Assembly (NCBI GenBank): GCA_964441755.1
Contig: CAYTVG010000002.1
Span: 124,001-188,000 of the forward strand
Length of the DNA: 64,000 nt
Reading direction: 5' to 3'
Origin: JAUMBM01 sp964441755
Lineage (GTDB): Bacteria > Bacteroidota > Bacteroidia > Chitinophagales > Saprospiraceae
Part shown: positions 35,156-44,900 of the stretch, one piece after another
How the letters are laid out: each line of letters starts with the position of its first letter
Numbering within the stretch: position 1 is the first letter of the stretch
Translations under genes and position numbers: made by a program
Notes under the pieces: generated by a model
Seen by the model: only the letters and a program-made list of their open reading frames with translations
The model's database searches: none
What the model was told of the DNA's origin: nothing

Positions 35156-35213
35156 TCCGGTTTTATCAGCCAAGGGTATTATATGGTTTGACCCTCACTA
35201 ATCTTAACCGCTG

Positions 35214-36611
35214 GTGGCAAACAAATATTTTGACCTGATCGATCAGACGTTTTACTTTCCGCAGGAAGGGTTTGATCTGGAGGATGGTTATTTGACATTT
35301 AATGGTGTTCCTTTGATCTACCTGATCAAAAAATACGGCACACCGCTCAAGCTGACCTATTTGCCCAAAATAGGTTCTCAAATCAAAAAGGCTCGCAATC
35401 TGTTTACCCGGGCGATGCGATCGCTGGGCTATTCGGGCAAGTACCATTATTGCTATTGTACCAAGAGCTGTCACTTCAGCTATGTACTCAATGAGGTACT
35501 TGATCACGATGCAGAGATCGAAACTTCTTCAGCCTTCGACATCGATTTGGTTCGACGGTTGTACAAACAGAAGAAAATTGACAAGAGCACCGTCATCATC
35601 TGCAATGGTTTCAAGCCGGAGAACTATCTCAAGCGCATCGTCGAGCTCATCAATGACGGCTTTGAAAATGTCATTCCTATTTGTGACAACTTTCACGAAG
35701 TGGAATACTATGCCAAGCATGTCAAGGGTGTGTGCAATCTCGGTATCCGCGTAGCTACTGAGGAAGAACCCAATTTTGAGTTCTATACTTCCCGTCTGGG
35801 TATTCGGTCTACTGATGTGGTCAGCTTTTTCCGCGATAAAATTGCCGGCAATCCCAAGTTCCGCCTACGCATGTTGCACTTTTTCGTAGATACGGGCATT
35901 CGGGATACCCTCTACTATTGGGGTGAACTCAAAAAGGCGATCAAGCTGTATTGCGATATCCGTAAGGAATGTGAGGATCTGCATGCGATCAATATTGGTG
36001 GCGGTATGCCCATTCGCAATACCCTGGGCTTCGAATTTGACTATAAGTACATGGTCAAGGAGATCGTCAACAATATCATGAATACTTGCGAGGAGGAAGA
36101 TGTACCGGAACCGGATATTTTCACTGAGTTTGGCAAGTATACAGTAGGAGAGAGCGGAGCTACCATCTTTTCCGTGCTGGCGCAAAAACGCCAGAACGAT
36201 TCCGAGATGTGGTATATGATCGACAACTCACTCATGACAACCCTGCCGGATACCTGGGGTATTGGCGAGCGTTTCATACTCCTGCCCATCAATAAATGGC
36301 AGAATGATTACCGACGAGTAAACATCGGCGGACTGAGTTGCGACAATTCCGATTATTACAATTCAGAGATCCACGAAGGTCAGGTATATCTGCCGGCCTA
36401 CGATCCCTCAGATGAGGAACCGTTGTATCTGGGCTTCTTCCACACGGGGGCTTACCAGGATAGCATTGCAGGCTACGGAGGTATCAAGCACTGTCTGATT
36501 CCTTCTCCTAAGCATATCCTGGTCGATCGCGACGCACAGGGCAATCTGGTCGACCATCTCTACCAGCCTGAGCAGACGCCGGAGTCTATGCTCAAGCTGC
36601 TCGGCTACTAA
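35214..36611 (+). CDS. speA: Arginine decarboxylase, Bacteroidota type
   Basis: A 465-residue PLP enzyme decarboxylating arginine to agmatine, the first step of this route to polyamines. The start is GTG: there is no in-frame ATG upstream, and the protein reads MANKYFDLIDQTFYFPQEGF as in relatives. The PLP Lys should be Lys84 in YCYCTKSCHFSYV. Other landmarks are ETSSAFDIDLVRRLY, FEFYTSRLGI, HFFVDTGIRDTLYYWGELKK, INIGGGMPIRN, and the C-terminal GLSCDNSDYYNSE with GFFHTGAYQDSIAGYGGIKHCLIP. It is much shorter than the E. coli biosynthetic enzyme, which is normal for this subgroup. Confidence 0.93.
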   Translation: MANKYFDLIDQTFYFPQEGFDLEDGYLTFNGVPLIYLIKKYGTPLKLTYLPKIGSQIKKARNLFTRAMRSLGYSGKYHYCYCTKSCHFSYVLNEVLDHDAEIETSSAFDIDLVRRLYKQKKIDKSTVIICNGFKPENYLKRIVELINDGFENVIPICDNFHEVEYYAKHVKGVCNLGIRVATEEEPNFEFYTSRLGIRSTDVVSFFRDKIAGNPKFRLRMLHFFVDTGIRDTLYYWGELKKAIKLYCDIRKECEDLHAINIGGGMPIRNTLGFEFDYKYMVKEIVNNIMNTCEEEDVPEPDIFTEFGKYTVGESGATIFSVLAQKRQNDSEMWYMIDNSLMTTLPDTWGIGERFILLPINKWQNDYRRVNIGGLSCDNSDYYNSEIHEGQVYLPAYDPSDEEPLYLGFFHTGAYQDSIAGYGGIKHCLIPSPKHILVDRDAQGNLVDHLYQPEQTPESMLKLLGY

Positions 36612-36642
36612 GGCTGCCCGACCCTGGAGGGGTGATTAGGTT

Positions 36643-36687
36643 AAAAAAAAGCGGCGTGCAGAAAATTTTGCGCGCCGCTTTTTTTTA
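36643..36687 (+). terminator. speA terminator
   Basis: Stem AAAAAAAGCGGCG-T-GC / GC-G-CGCCGCTTTTTTT, one mismatch, 32 bp past the speA stop. It is flanked by A and T tracts and would work in both directions. Confidence 0.85.
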
Positions 36688-36692
36688 ACCGG

Positions 36693-36727
36693 GCAAAAAA
36701 AAAGAGAGATGAATAAGCATCTCTCTT
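36693..36727 (-). terminator. tRNA-Pro terminator
   Basis: Stem AAGAGAGATG / CATCTCTCTT with a six-base loop, followed on the reverse strand by nine T. It lies eight bp beyond the 3' end of the tRNA. Confidence 0.8.
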
Positions 36728-36735
36728 AGTTTTTG

Positions 36736-36809
36736 TCGGGGCACCAGGATTCGAACCTGGGACCCCCTGCTCCCAAAGCAGGTGCGCTACCGGGCTGCGC
36801 TACGCCCCG
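36736..36809 (-). tRNA. tRNA-Pro (anticodon TGG)
   Basis: The reverse strand folds as a 74-nt cloverleaf: acceptor CGGGGCG / TGCCCCG, a D-arm containing GTAGCGCAG, an anticodon loop TTTGGGA with anticodon TGG on the stem CCTGC / GCAGG, and a T-arm CCAGG-TTCGAAT-CCTGG. CCA is not encoded. Between the tRNA and the asparaginase gene (36810-37141) I see no gene. Confidence 0.95.
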
Positions 36810-37141
36810 AATGCAAGTATTGGCTTGCGTGCTGTAAAAAAGTGAATAACATCATTTTTTCAAAGCGGCAGCAAAGATAGGGCACAAGCTGTGTTTGTGC
36901 AAGTATTTGGGGTTGTTTTTTGAAAAAACCTTGTAATTTTTCTGTGAGCGGGTTCTTTGGTGGTAATTATCAAGTGATTAGGGGGTGTAAAAAAACAAAC
37001 CGGCCAGGCGCCCGCCCAATGGCGGGCAAATTCTTTCGGCAGTGATTGGGGTAGAACAAAAATAAATCTGCCGGTAAGCTGACAAAGTAGAACGGGATGT
37101 TGTATTTTTTCCCATCAATTAACCACAAATCTGCCGTACAC

Positions 37142-38188
37142 ATGCGATCGACAATTTTATGGCTGGCCACGCTGTTGCTGGCCAGCTGCGGGCAGCCTGC
37201 CAGCCAACAGGCGGCTGCGACGAATGAGAAGGAACGCCCGGCCTATGCTATCGCCATTCATGGAGGGGCGGGTACAATACGCGCTACAGACCTGACTGCC
37301 GAGCAGGATGCGGCCTACAGAGCTGCACTGGATTCTGCTTTGCAGATTGGTGAAAAAGTTTTGCAGGAAGGCGGAGCTGCGATTGATGCTGTCGAGCAGA
37401 CGATCCGCTTTCTGGAGGATTCACCTTTGTTCAATGCGGGCAAGGGGGCTGTTTTTACGCATGAAGGTCGCAACGAGCTTGATGCCAGTATCATGCAGGG
37501 CAAGGATTTGTCGGCGGGTGCTGTAGCGGGCCTGACGGTCGTCCGGCATCCGATTGCTGCTGCCCGTGCTGTTATGGAGCAATCGCCTCACGTGATGCTC
37601 ACAGGACAGGGTGCTGAGCAATTTGCCCGCGAAAAAGGACTCGAAATAGTCGATCCTGCCTACTTTTTTACCCAGACACGCTGGGATGCTCTTCAGCGGG
37701 CGAAAGCAGAGGAGGCGACGCAGCTCGATCATGACAGCAAACAGGGCTCCCGGCGGCCATCCCGAACGGACTATAAGTTTGGTACGGTTGGTTGTGTTGC
37801 TCTCGACCGGGCCGGCAACCTCGTTGCCGGAACCTCAACCGGCGGCATGACCAATAAGCGCTGGAACAGGGTAGGGGATGCGCCTGTCATTGGAGCAGGC
37901 ACCTACGCCAACAATGAGACCTGCGCTGTGTCCTGTACGGGACACGGGGAGTATTTTATTCGCTGGGCCGTTGCGCACGACGTATCCGCCCTCATGGCCT
38001 ATAAAGGGTTGAGTCTGGAAGCGGCAGCCGAGGAGGTCATCAACCGAAAGCTAAAAGCAGCAGGCGGAGAGGGAGGATTGATTGCCGTAGATGCTCAGGG
38101 GAATATCTCTATGCCGTTCAATTCGGAAGGAATGTACCGCGGCTATGCCAAACCGGGCGAGCGGGTGGTAGCTATTTACCGGGAATAA
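37142..38188 (+). CDS. Isoaspartyl peptidase / L-asparaginase lipoprotein (Ntn-hydrolase)
   Basis: A 348-residue type 2 asparaginase family enzyme that removes beta-aspartyl residues or deamidates asparagine. The start at 37142 gives a lipoprotein signal, MRSTILWLATLLLASC; an ATG at 37097 would add 15 residues. After YAIAIHGGAG the protein follows the family. The autoprocessing Thr is in KFGTVGCVALDRAGN, and further substrate-site residues lie in STGGMTNKRWNRVGDAPVIGAGTYA and SCTGHGEYF. The chain should split before that Thr into two subunits. Membrane attachment places it outside the cytoplasm, consistent with peptide or amino-acid scavenging alongside the exported peptidase and ggt. Confidence 0.93.
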   Translation: MRSTILWLATLLLASCGQPASQQAAATNEKERPAYAIAIHGGAGTIRATDLTAEQDAAYRAALDSALQIGEKVLQEGGAAIDAVEQTIRFLEDSPLFNAGKGAVFTHEGRNELDASIMQGKDLSAGAVAGLTVVRHPIAAARAVMEQSPHVMLTGQGAEQFAREKGLEIVDPAYFFTQTRWDALQRAKAEEATQLDHDSKQGSRRPSRTDYKFGTVGCVALDRAGNLVAGTSTGGMTNKRWNRVGDAPVIGAGTYANNETCAVSCTGHGEYFIRWAVAHDVSALMAYKGLSLEAAAEEVINRKLKAAGGEGGLIAVDAQGNISMPFNSEGMYRGYAKPGERVVAIYRE

Positions 38189-38200
38189 GTGCAACCAGTG

Positions 38201-38242
38201 CAAGACACTCCCGGGTGGTAAGAGCCACCCGGGAGTGTCTTG
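38201..38242. terminator. Bidirectional terminator-like hairpin
   Basis: Perfect 18-bp arms CAAGACACTCCCGGGTGG / CCACCCGGGAGTGTCTTG with a six-base loop, 12 bp past the asparaginase stop and between convergent genes. No T-run. Confidence 0.7.
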
Positions 38243-38267
38243 TAAACACCGCTGCCCGAGCCGGCAT

Positions 38268-39476
38268 TTAGTGCAGCTTGCTGAGCGCTTCGGCGATACG
38301 CCTGATGGCTTCTGTGAGTAAGGCCTCGGAAGTCGCATAAGAGATGCGGAAACATTCGTCGGCGCCGAAGGCGCTGCCGGATACAGTAGCTACATGGGCC
38401 GTATTGAGCAGGTACTCGCAAAAATCATCTGCATTGCGGATAACTGTATTGCCGTCCGTTTTTCCAAAAAAGCTGCTAATATCGGGAAAGCTGTAAAAAG
38501 CGCCCGAAGGTGTATTGACCTTGCAGCCGGGTATCTGGCTGAGCAGACTTGTGACCAAATCACGGCGCTGCAGAAAGGCGGCCTGCATATCATACGTTGG
38601 CTGCATATCAGCCTCCAGCGCGTAGGCAGCGGCCTGCTGGCTGAAAGAGTTGGCACCGGAGGTAAACTGTCCCTGAATTTTGGCGCAGGCTGCTGCGATG
38701 AAGGCGGGGGCGCCCATATAACCGAGGCGCCAGCCGGTCATGGCGAAGCCTTTAGAAAAGCCGTTGATGGTGATGGTACGGTCTTTAACTGCATCAACGG
38801 CGCCAATGCTGGCATGGCGGCCGCTAAAATTGATGTATTCGTAGATCTCGTCGGAGATGATGTAGATGTTTTCATGCGGTGCGACCACGGCTGCGATGGC
38901 TTCGAGCTCTTCCCGGGTGTATACCGAGCCGGTGGGATTGCAGGGGGATGAAAACAGTAGCAGCTTGGTACGCGGGCTGATGGCAGCAGCCACCTGACCG
39001 GGGCTGACCTTATAGTCTTGTTCGATGCCTGCTTTGACGATGACGGGCACCGCCTGGGGCATTTTTACAATCTCAGCATACGAAACCCAATAGGGACCCA
39101 GTATGATGACCTCATCGCCCGGATTCAGCATGGCCAGACAAACATTGGCGATGGACTGCTTGGCACCATTGGATACGACAATCTGCGCAGGGCTGAAGTC
39201 CATGTCATTGTCGCGCTTAAACTTGCGGCAGATGGCCTGCCGAAGCTCCATGGTGCCGGGAACAGGGGTGTATTTGGTAAAGCCCGCTTCAAGTGCCTTC
39301 ACCGCGGCTGCCTTGATGTGTGCAGGGGTGTCAAAATCTGGCTCGCCCAAGCTCAGATCAATGACATCATGCCCCTTGGCCTTGAGGTCACGGGCCATCT
39401 GAGCCATCCGTATGGTTGCCGATTCTTCCATATCCAGCACCAGCCTGGACAATAACTTTGCTGCTTCCATCGCCAT
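38268..39476 (-). CDS. Pyridoxal phosphate-dependent aspartate aminotransferase (class I/II)
   Basis: A 402-residue aminotransferase of subgroup I-gamma, probably using aspartate and 2-oxoglutarate. The N-terminus is MAMEAAKLLSRLVLDMEESATIRMAQMARDL; an ATG at 39470 is two codons in, and the one at 39542 adds 22 residues. Motifs: LGEPDFDTPAHIKAAAVKAL, YTPVPGTMELRQAI, SNGAKQSIANV, SSPCNPTGSVYT, SDEIYEYINF and the PLP Lys in NGFSKGFAMTGWRLGYM. The substrate Arg is in ECFRISYATS. Full length. Exact substrate preference cannot be read. Confidence 0.92.
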   Translation of the reverse strand: MAMEAAKLLSRLVLDMEESATIRMAQMARDLKAKGHDVIDLSLGEPDFDTPAHIKAAAVKALEAGFTKYTPVPGTMELRQAICRKFKRDNDMDFSPAQIVVSNGAKQSIANVCLAMLNPGDEVIILGPYWVSYAEIVKMPQAVPVIVKAGIEQDYKVSPGQVAAAISPRTKLLLFSSPCNPTGSVYTREELEAIAAVVAPHENIYIISDEIYEYINFSGRHASIGAVDAVKDRTITINGFSKGFAMTGWRLGYMGAPAFIAAACAKIQGQFTSGANSFSQQAAAYALEADMQPTYDMQAAFLQRRDLVTSLLSQIPGCKVNTPSGAFYSFPDISSFFGKTDGNTVIRNADDFCEYLLNTAHVATVSGSAFGADECFRISYATSEALLTEAIRRIAEALSKLH

Positions 39477-39619
39477 GTTTTTACCTAGTTTGTGAACGCA
39501 AAGGTAATGATAATTGTTAGGTGGATATGCAGCTGTTTCCAATTTTTAGGCCACAGTCTGTATTAGCAGATTAAAGGCAAACCCCTTATCTTTACAGGGT
39601 AAATGAATACATACGATTT

Positions 39620-39874
39620 ATGAAGCGCAAGTCAATCATTGTAGGAGTCATGCTGTTGGTGCTACTGCTTGCAGTCGGTACAACAGACTTGCTGGCTCAA
39701 TGCCCCATGTGCCGTGCTACGGCAGAGTCCAATCTGGCCAATGGCGGCAGTTCGGGTAAAGGCCTCAATGCCGGTATTTTGTATATGCTCGCTACACCTT
39801 ACCTGCTGCTCGGCCTGCTGGTGTGGCTCTGGCGCAAAAACAGGAACAAAGAAGCAGATGAGCAGGTAGCTTAA
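39620..39874 (+). CDS. Small membrane protein with CPMC motif
   Basis: An 84-residue protein. MKRKSIIVGVMLLVLLLAVGTTDLLAQ is a signal peptide or first membrane helix. It is followed by CPMCRATAESNLANGG, a glycine-rich linker GSSGKGLNAG, and a second helix ILYMLATPYLLLGLLVWLWR ending in a basic tail. The Cys-Pro-Met-Cys pair after the cleavage site suggests a redox or metal-binding role. I recognise this layout from other Bacteroidota but know no assigned function. A TATCTTTA box (39587-39594) is a near match to the -7 consensus. A series of three hairpins follows. Confidence 0.75.
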   Translation: MKRKSIIVGVMLLVLLLAVGTTDLLAQCPMCRATAESNLANGGSSGKGLNAGILYMLATPYLLLGLLVWLWRKNRNKEADEQVA

Positions 39875-39880
39875 TAAGTA

Positions 39881-39928
39881 TTTCTGCCTGCCTGTCATTT
39901 TTTTAAAAAAACGACAGGCAGGCAGAAA
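39881..39928. terminator. Hairpin 1 of a serial triple hairpin
   Basis: Arms TTTCTGCCTGCCTGTC / GACAGGCAGGCAGAAA with a central T7-A7 tract that extends the stem. It begins seven bp after the stop at 39874. Confidence 0.75.
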
Positions 39929-39930
39929 CA

Positions 39931-39972
39931 AAAACAGCTTTTTGGTAGCTTCAGCCACCAAAAAGCTGTTTT
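39931..39972. terminator. Hairpin 2 of a serial triple hairpin
   Basis: Perfect 16-bp arms AAAACAGCTTTTTGGT / ACCAAAAAGCTGTTTT with a ten-base loop. It starts two bases after hairpin 1. Confidence 0.75.
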
Positions 39973-40014
39973 CTAAACATTTATGGGCGGCTCATGCCGC
40001 CCATAAATGTTTAG
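39973..40014. terminator. Hairpin 3 of a serial triple hairpin, overlapping the sppA stop
   Basis: Perfect 19-bp arms CTAAACATTTATGGGCGGC / GCCGCCCATAAATGTTTAG with a TCAT loop. It abuts hairpin 2, and its right arm includes the sppA stop codon. Confidence 0.8.
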
Positions 40015-41783
40015 CGATATTCGACAATGAAAGGCAGTCTTGCCTGCACACCTTTCGGTTGACTTAGTGACTCCAGAAACTGGATATACGGCTGGTGCTG
40101 TCCCATCTTCTGCCGGAAGATGATGCTGCCGAGGTCCTCTTCTTCTTCCATAAGCTCTTTAAAGAGGCGTTCGATAGGAGAAACGGCTGAAGGGTAGACA
40201 GCTTTCTCATAAGAGGTCAGACCAGCCATGGAGGCGGCAGTTTGTATGGCTTCGTCGAGGCCGCCAATTTCATCAACAAGCCCGATTTGTTGGGCCTTAT
40301 CTGCCAGCCACACCCTGCCTCGCGCAACACTATCCACCCCTGCCACCGACATATTCCGCCCACGGCCCACTTTTCCCAAAAATACCTGGTACAACCAGTC
40401 CGTCCGCTCCTGCAGCATACGGCCTTCAGCTTCGCTGAGCTGCTGCACAGGCGTAAAGCCCGCCGCGTAGGGCGCCGTGAGTACCGTGTCAAAGCGAACC
40501 CCCAGCTTGTCATTCATCAGCTTTTGTACAGAGGGGAATATCAGAAAGACGCCTATGGAGCCGGTAATGGTATTGCGCTGCGCAAAAATGGTATCGGCAG
40601 GCGCGGCAATATAGTAGCCGCCGGAAGCAGCATAATCACCCATGGACACGACCAAGGGCTTGCCGGTCTCCTTGAGCATCATGAGCGACTCCCAGATGTG
40701 GTCAGAGGCCGAAGCGCTGCCGCCCGGTGAGTTGATGCGCAATACAACCGCCTTGACCCGCTTGTCCTGACGGAGCTTGTCAATGATGGCCACATAGTCT
40801 TCGTCGCCAATACTGCCGGCATCGCCCTTGCCGTCGACAATGTTGCCCTCGGCTATGACCACCGCAATTTTGTCGGCCTGCTTTTCCTCATCGCGCACAC
40901 GCGCATCGTAGTAAGTATTGGCACCAATAAATGAAATCTCCTTATCTGTTTTGATACCCAGCTTGCGGCGAATGATGGTGAGCACTTCCTCGCGGTAGGC
41001 TATACCGTCAATCAACCCTGCCTCGCGCGCACCCTCGGCCGTGCGGCCGGCATAAGTGCTTACCGCTTGCCGCAACTGCTCCGGCTTGGTTTTGCGCGAG
41101 CGGCTTATATCCGCCAACAGCATTTCATACATGCCATCCAGCAACTCCCGTGTCTGCAGCTTGTTTTCCGGAGAAATGGAGGTGCGGCGGTAGGGTTCCG
41201 TAGCACTCTTAAACTCGCCGGCATAGTAAATCTGCATATCAATGCCTACTTTGTCCAGCAACTCCTTGAAAAAGGGTACCTGGGCGGCAAAGCCGCGGAG
41301 GTCTACCAGCCCCTGAGGGGCAAGGTATACAGCATTGGCAGCAGATGCCAGGTAGTAGGCTCCCTGCGAATAATAGGGTGCGTGGGCAATAACAAATTTG
41401 CCGGTCTTCCTGAAAGCTTCCAGCTCTTCACGGATGAGTGCAGAAGTGGCAAAGCCTGCCTGTACTTCTGTCGTCTCCAGAAAAATCCCCTTGATATCTT
41501 TGTCCTTGGCGGCTGCGCGAATAATCCTGCTGATGTCATGAACACCCAGCAACCGGCTCTTCGACTGGTTGAGGCTAATGGGCAGGTTGGCACTGTTGTC
41601 GGTTAGCTCAGGTATGGGCTGGTCAAGCTTGAGCCGCAATACACTGTTGGGCTTAACGTCCTTGGGGGCACTCGCTTGTTGTGAAAGCGAACCAATCGTG
41701 CCGCTGATGATAATCAGCAGGGCGAATATTGCTAACAGCGTGCCTAAGCAGGAGGCAAAAAGGAATTTAAAAAATTGTCGCAT
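40011..41783 (-). CDS. sppA: Signal peptide peptidase SppA, 67-kDa type
   Basis: A 590-residue membrane serine protease that degrades leftover signal peptides. The start at 41783 gives MRQFFKFLFASCLG and one transmembrane helix (about residues 8-30). It has two tandem S49 domains as in the long E. coli form. The general-base Lys lies in the first domain (YYAGEFKSATEPYRR) and the nucleophile Ser in the second (MGDYAASGGYYIAAPAD). Other blocks: KAVVLRINSPGGSASASD and RVWLADKAQQIGLVDEIGG. The protein appears complete and active. The stop codon lies in the arm of a hairpin. Confidence 0.95.
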   Translation of the reverse strand: MRQFFKFLFASCLGTLLAIFALLIIISGTIGSLSQQASAPKDVKPNSVLRLKLDQPIPELTDNSANLPISLNQSKSRLLGVHDISRIIRAAAKDKDIKGIFLETTEVQAGFATSALIREELEAFRKTGKFVIAHAPYYSQGAYYLASAANAVYLAPQGLVDLRGFAAQVPFFKELLDKVGIDMQIYYAGEFKSATEPYRRTSISPENKLQTRELLDGMYEMLLADISRSRKTKPEQLRQAVSTYAGRTAEGAREAGLIDGIAYREEVLTIIRRKLGIKTDKEISFIGANTYYDARVRDEEKQADKIAVVIAEGNIVDGKGDAGSIGDEDYVAIIDKLRQDKRVKAVVLRINSPGGSASASDHIWESLMMLKETGKPLVVSMGDYAASGGYYIAAPADTIFAQRNTITGSIGVFLIFPSVQKLMNDKLGVRFDTVLTAPYAAGFTPVQQLSEAEGRMLQERTDWLYQVFLGKVGRGRNMSVAGVDSVARGRVWLADKAQQIGLVDEIGGLDEAIQTAASMAGLTSYEKAVYPSAVSPIERLFKELMEEEEDLGSIIFRQKMGQHQPYIQFLESLSQPKGVQARLPFIVEYR

Positions 41784-41914
41784 GCAAGATGGGGTTGTAT
41801 TCTTTATTGAATGCAAAAATATCGTTTCGAGTACGAATTTGGGCTTTTTTTCGATTAATAATCATGAATAACAGCTGTAAGGAGTATTTTTAGCCCTGCA
41901 TAACAAAATACAAT

Positions 41915-44900
41915 ATGGGTAATATCTGTAATGGCCGCTGGGTATGGTCTGCGAAAGGGTTGGGAATGCTGCTGCTGGTCTTGTTTGGAGGGCCACATGC
42001 ATGGGCACAGCCACTGGAGGTGAGTAGCGGACCGCCTTACACTCCCGATAATCTTATTACCAATGTTTTTCTGGGGGATGGTGTAGAGGTGCTAAGTGTT
42101 ACGTATGAAGGGAATAATCAATCCGTTGGTTTCTTCAACAATGGGGGAGGCAGCATCGGGATGAGCCGGGGTATCGTAATGACCACGGGCAGGGCTGCCA
42201 CACAGGGGGCCAGCATTGGGGTCAATTCGCCCGGCAGCTCACAAGCTTCTGTATCACTGCCCGGTACGGCTCTCTTTGATCCCGATATGCAGGCCATCGC
42301 GGGTCAGGGCGGGGCCATCAATGATATTTGCCGGTATACCATTACTTTCAAACCTGTGAGTGATACGCTCAGATTCCGCTACGCATTTGGCTCAGAAGAG
42401 TATCCGGAATATGTATGCAGCAATTTCAACGATATCTTCGGGTTTTTTATCAGCGGACCCGGCATCACAGGGCCTTACAGCAATAACAGCCGCAATATCG
42501 CGCTGGTGCCTGGTACCAATCTGCCTGTACGTATCAACAACGTCAACTCGGGCGTGGTCGGCAACAACGGTACGGCGGGCAATTGCCAGCCGCCATTGGG
42601 ATCACTCAATTACAGCGCTTTCTACAATGCCAACGAAAATTCTCCTCAGTTGCCTGTATACGACGGGTATACAGATGTCTTCACTGCAGAGGCAGTCGTT
42701 GTGCCTTGCAGCACCTATACGATAAAGCTGGTGATTTGCGATGTGAGCGATGGTGCCTTCGACTCCGGGGTATTCCTCGAAGCAAAAAGTTTTGGTACGG
42801 GATCTGTCGACGTGCAGATTGCCGGACTCAGTGTCGACGGAGGACTGGCCGAGGGCTGTCGCTCGGGTGAAATTGCTTTTGTACTGCCTGTAAGGACGGA
42901 GGCGGACCTGCCCATCAGTTATTCAATCGAAGGGAGCGCGCAGGCAGGCCTCGACTACAGCCCGCTGCCTGCTGCCGTGGTAATTCCTGCAGGCGACAGC
43001 ATTGTGCGCTTTATGGTTGAGGCTTTTGAAGACAATATCGATGAAGGAGACGAAAACATCCGGCTGATCGTTCAGGTGGATCCCTGCAATGTGGATACCT
43101 TCGATATTATCATTAAAGAGAATCCACTGCTGAAGCCTGATCTGGGCGATGATCTGCAGCAGTGCCCCGATGAGTTGGTAAATCTCGATGGCAGCATCCC
43201 GATAGAGCTTCCCGTCCCGCCGCTCTTTGTTAACAACACGCCGCTAAGCATTGCACAGCATAATATTCAGTATTTCTCGCCTATCGAAGTACAGGGGGTA
43301 TTGCCCACTACGCTCGGTCCTGAGGTGATTAAGTCTGTCTGTATTGATAGTCTGGTCCACCAGTGGATTGACGACCTCGATATCTTCTTGTTTAGCCCCG
43401 ATGGGCAGTTTATCGAACTGACTACGGACAATGGGGGCAATGGGGGCAATGGTGGTCAGCCTGATCAGTATCGCCGGACCTGTTTTAGCCCGACAGCTAC
43501 CACGCCCATCAATTTTCCCGGGCCGTTCGCACCTGCCTCTGCAGTGCCTTTCACAGGCGACTGGAAACCGGAGGGTGTGTGGGAGGATCTGTGGACGGGC
43601 AGCAGAAGAACCAATGGTACCTGGCGCTTGCTGATAACGGATGATGCTATGGGTTTCGTTGGTACATTGTTTCAATGGTCTATTTGTTTCAATGCGCCCT
43701 ATGAAATCAATTATCAGTGGACGCCTGCCAGCGGACTTTCCTGTGCTGACTGTCCTGATCCTGTGCTGACGGTGCCGGGTACAACTACAACCTACTCTTT
43801 GCTCGCCCGGGATTCCTACGGCTGCCAGGTGTCCGATACGCTTGTCGTTGAGCCTTTTGGCTCGCTGCTTATGTCAGATCCGGTCTGCGGTACTGTGACG
43901 GAAGATTCTATCGAAATTATCTGGCCGGCCGTGCCTGCCAGTCTGGGGTATGAACTAAGCATCGATGGCGGCCCGTGGATCCCTGCCAATGGTATCAACA
44001 GCCATCTGATCAGCGGCTTATCGCAGCTACAGACGGTAACGGTAGCTGTCAGGGTGATTGGCAGCGATTGCCCGAGTGATCCGAAGCTGGTGAGCTGTAC
44101 TACACTCGACTGTACACCACCTGCTGTAAGTCTCGCTACCGTCAATCCGGTAAGTTGTTTTGGTGGCAGCGATGGTAGCGTGCAGTTGGAGGTTACAGCA
44201 GGCAACGGGCCTTTTGTATACACTTTGCCGGGACAGCAAAATACTACGGGTTTGTTTACAGGCTTGTCCGCGGGTCTTGGGGTGGCGCAGGTGACTGATG
44301 GTAGTGGCTGCATTGCCAGCATCAGCTTCTCAGTGCCGCAGCCGCCAGATCCGGGCTTCGCCTTTGTGGTAAAAAAACCTGTCAGCTGCGCAGGGGCGCA
44401 GGATGCTGAGCTGACGGTAGTCGTTGATGATGGCAACGGTCCTTATAGCTTTGATTGGTCGACAGGGGCAACCGACTCAGTAGCCACGCAGTTGGGTACA
44501 GGACAGTATCTGCTCAACCTGACTGATGCCGGGGGGTGTATCTATCGCCTCGATACGCTGCTGTCGGAGCCGCTGCCACTGCAGGCCGCTGCCACTGTTT
44601 CCGAAGTTAGTTGTTTTAATGGCAACAATGGCGCTGTTCAATTGATGATTAGCGGGGGTACAGGCGAATATGCGGTCGAATGGCTCGGAAGCGGGGGGCT
44701 CTTTGGGCCTTCTATTGCCAATATTCCTGCAGGAAGTTATGAGGCTTTGATTGAAGATATCAATGGTTGTTCACTTTCTGTGCGTGCCGATGTAGGCCAG
44801 CCACAAGCTTTGGAGATCTCTGCAGCGGCAACGGACGCGCCTTGCGCCGGGCAGCCCGGTGGAATGCTGCAGGCGAGCAGCGAGGGAGGCGTACTTCCGT

